Source: Nocardioidaceae bacterium (GTDB lineage Bacteria > Actinomycetota > Actinomycetes > Propionibacteriales > Nocardioidaceae). From it: a DNA stretch of 5,368 nt. Where the stretch lies: positions 1 through 5,368 of the forward strand of contig JAGQUE010000027.1 in NCBI GenBank assembly GCA_020438665.1, given 5' to 3'. Positions 4,573 to 5,368 of the stretch are shown here, piece after piece (the stretch's first letter is position 1; every line of letters starts with the position of its first letter). Under the pieces are notes generated by a model. It saw only the letters and a program-made list of their open reading frames with translations. It made no database searches and had not been told where the DNA came from. The translations under genes were made by a program, and so were the position numbers.

Positions 4573-5368
4573 GTGAGCAAGCGGCGGGACAGTTATGACT
4601 TCGTCATCGTGGGCGGAGGGTCGGCCGGGAGTGCCCTGGCCAACCGGCTGTCGGCGGACCCGGGGGCGACTGTGCTCGTCCTGGAGGCCGGGCGGAGCGA
4701 CTTCCGGATCGACCCGCTGATCCACATGCCGGCGGCGCTGCCGTTCGGCATCGGCAACCCGCTCTATGACTGGCGCTATGAGACCGAGCCCGAGCCCCAC
4801 ATGAACGGGCGCCGCATCTATCACGCCCGCGGCAAGGTGCTCGGTGGCTCCTCCTCGATCAACGGCATGATCTTCCAGCGCGGCAACCCGATGGACTATG
4901 ACCGCTGGGCGGCCGACCCCGGGATGGAGACCTGGGACTTCCTGCACTGCCTGCCCTACTTCAAGAAGATGGAGTCGCTGCGGCTCCAGGACGGCAGCAA
5001 CGGCGCCGACGACTGGCGCGGCGGTGACGGCCCGCTGGTGCTCGAGCGCGGCCCTGCACACAATCCGCTCTTCGCCGCGTTCTTCGAGGCCGCCCAGCAG
5101 GCCGGCTACCCGCTGACCGACGACGTCAATGGCTACCGCCAGGAGGGCTTCGCGCCGTTCGACCGCAACATCAAGGACAGCCGCCGCTGGTCCGCTGCCC
5201 GTGCCTACCTCCACCCGGCCATGCGCCGCCCCAACCTGCGTGTCGAGACGCTCGCCCACGTCACCAAGGTCAACTTCTCCGGCAAGCGCGCGATCGGCGT
5301 GGACTACCTGCGCGGCGGCAGGGCCCACCGCTCGGTGTCGGCCGGCGAGGTCATCCTCTCCGGCGGCG
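4573..5368 (+). CDS. GMC-family FAD oxidoreductase, choline-dehydrogenase-like, 5' part of gene
   Basis: The gene runs off the window; 265 codons are present of an expected 530-560. An N-terminal FAD-binding fold is shown by [19 protein letters not shown] (residues 8-26, dinucleotide-binding GGGSAG at 14-19) and the ribose-binding glutamate in VLVLEAG (E38). The GMC signature [20 protein letters not shown] occupies 86-105, followed by DYDRWA. The catalytic His/Asn region near the C-terminus is not visible. Family members oxidise alcohols with FAD; the closest resemblance is to BetA, which turns choline into betaine aldehyde at the membrane or in the cytoplasm. Other primary alcohols remain possible. 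The start chosen is GTG 4573, with GGGAAG (4558-4563) nine bases upstream. GTG 4567, two codons earlier, is the only upstream alternative because a TGA at 4552-4554 closes the frame. The 180-bp upstream region holds a CRP-like box and tandem IclR operator candidates. Confidence 0.9.
   Translation, partial: MSKRRDSYDFVIVGGGSAGSALANRLSADPGATVLVLEAGRSDFRIDPLIHMPAALPFGIGNPLYDWRYETEPEPHMNGRRIYHARGKVLGGSSSINGMIFQRGNPMDYDRWAADPGMETWDFLHCLPYFKKMESLRLQDGSNGADDWRGGDGPLVLERGPAHNPLFAAFFEAAQQAGYPLTDDVNGYRQEGFAPFDRNIKDSRRWSAARAYLHPAMRRPNLRVETLAHVTKVNFSGKRAIGVDYLRGGRAHRSVSAGEVILSGG

Noticed and set aside
4501..5328. Minus-strand open frame antisense to the GMC gene
   Set aside because: The plus strand carries unmistakable FAD-binding and GMC signatures, and the antisense product is valine/alanine/glycine-rich without motifs.

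Overview
The window is high-GC, densely packed DNA with every supported gene on the + strand. It looks like an actinobacterial chromosome. The reasons are the strong G/C third-position bias, GTG starts, a probable leaderless promoter, GTTCACC-type PHO repeats, a CRP/GlxR-type GTGA-N6-TCAC box, and a phosphate transporter followed by a small membrane gene and a DUF3349 gene. A Nocardioides-like lineage is my best guess, but the sequence alone does not prove it.

Layout. (1) 1-1187: 3' part of a trimethylamine methyltransferase (MttB) family gene, probably a non-pyrrolysine quaternary-amine (for example glycine betaine) corrinoid methyltransferase. (2) 1221-1994: a complete IclR-family regulator whose start codon lies inside a palindromic operator candidate. 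(3) 1995-2259: a 265-bp intergenic region with two related G/C-rich palindromes followed by a PHO-box-like array of GGTGAAC repeats. (4) 2260-4392: a tight three-gene cassette of PiT phosphate transporter, two-helix membrane protein and tandem DUF3349 protein. (5) 4393-4572: a 180-bp regulatory region with a CRP-like box and two tandem copies of the IclR operator candidate. (6) 4573 to the end: 5' part of a GMC-family oxidoreductase resembling choline dehydrogenase (BetA).

How it fits together. The outer genes read as a choline/betaine (quaternary amine) catabolic module. The GMC enzyme would oxidise choline towards betaine, the MttB-like enzyme would demethylate a quaternary amine, and the IclR protein would control both itself and the GMC gene. 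The main observation is that a 17-bp palindrome over the iclR start (GTTGCGCCATGGGCAAC) matches the reverse complement of a site upstream of the GMC gene at 16 of 17 positions, although the two are 3.3 kb apart. The phosphate cassette between them has its own PHO-like control region and no such site, so two regulons appear interleaved. No RNA gene, CRISPR array, insertion sequence or phage gene was seen.
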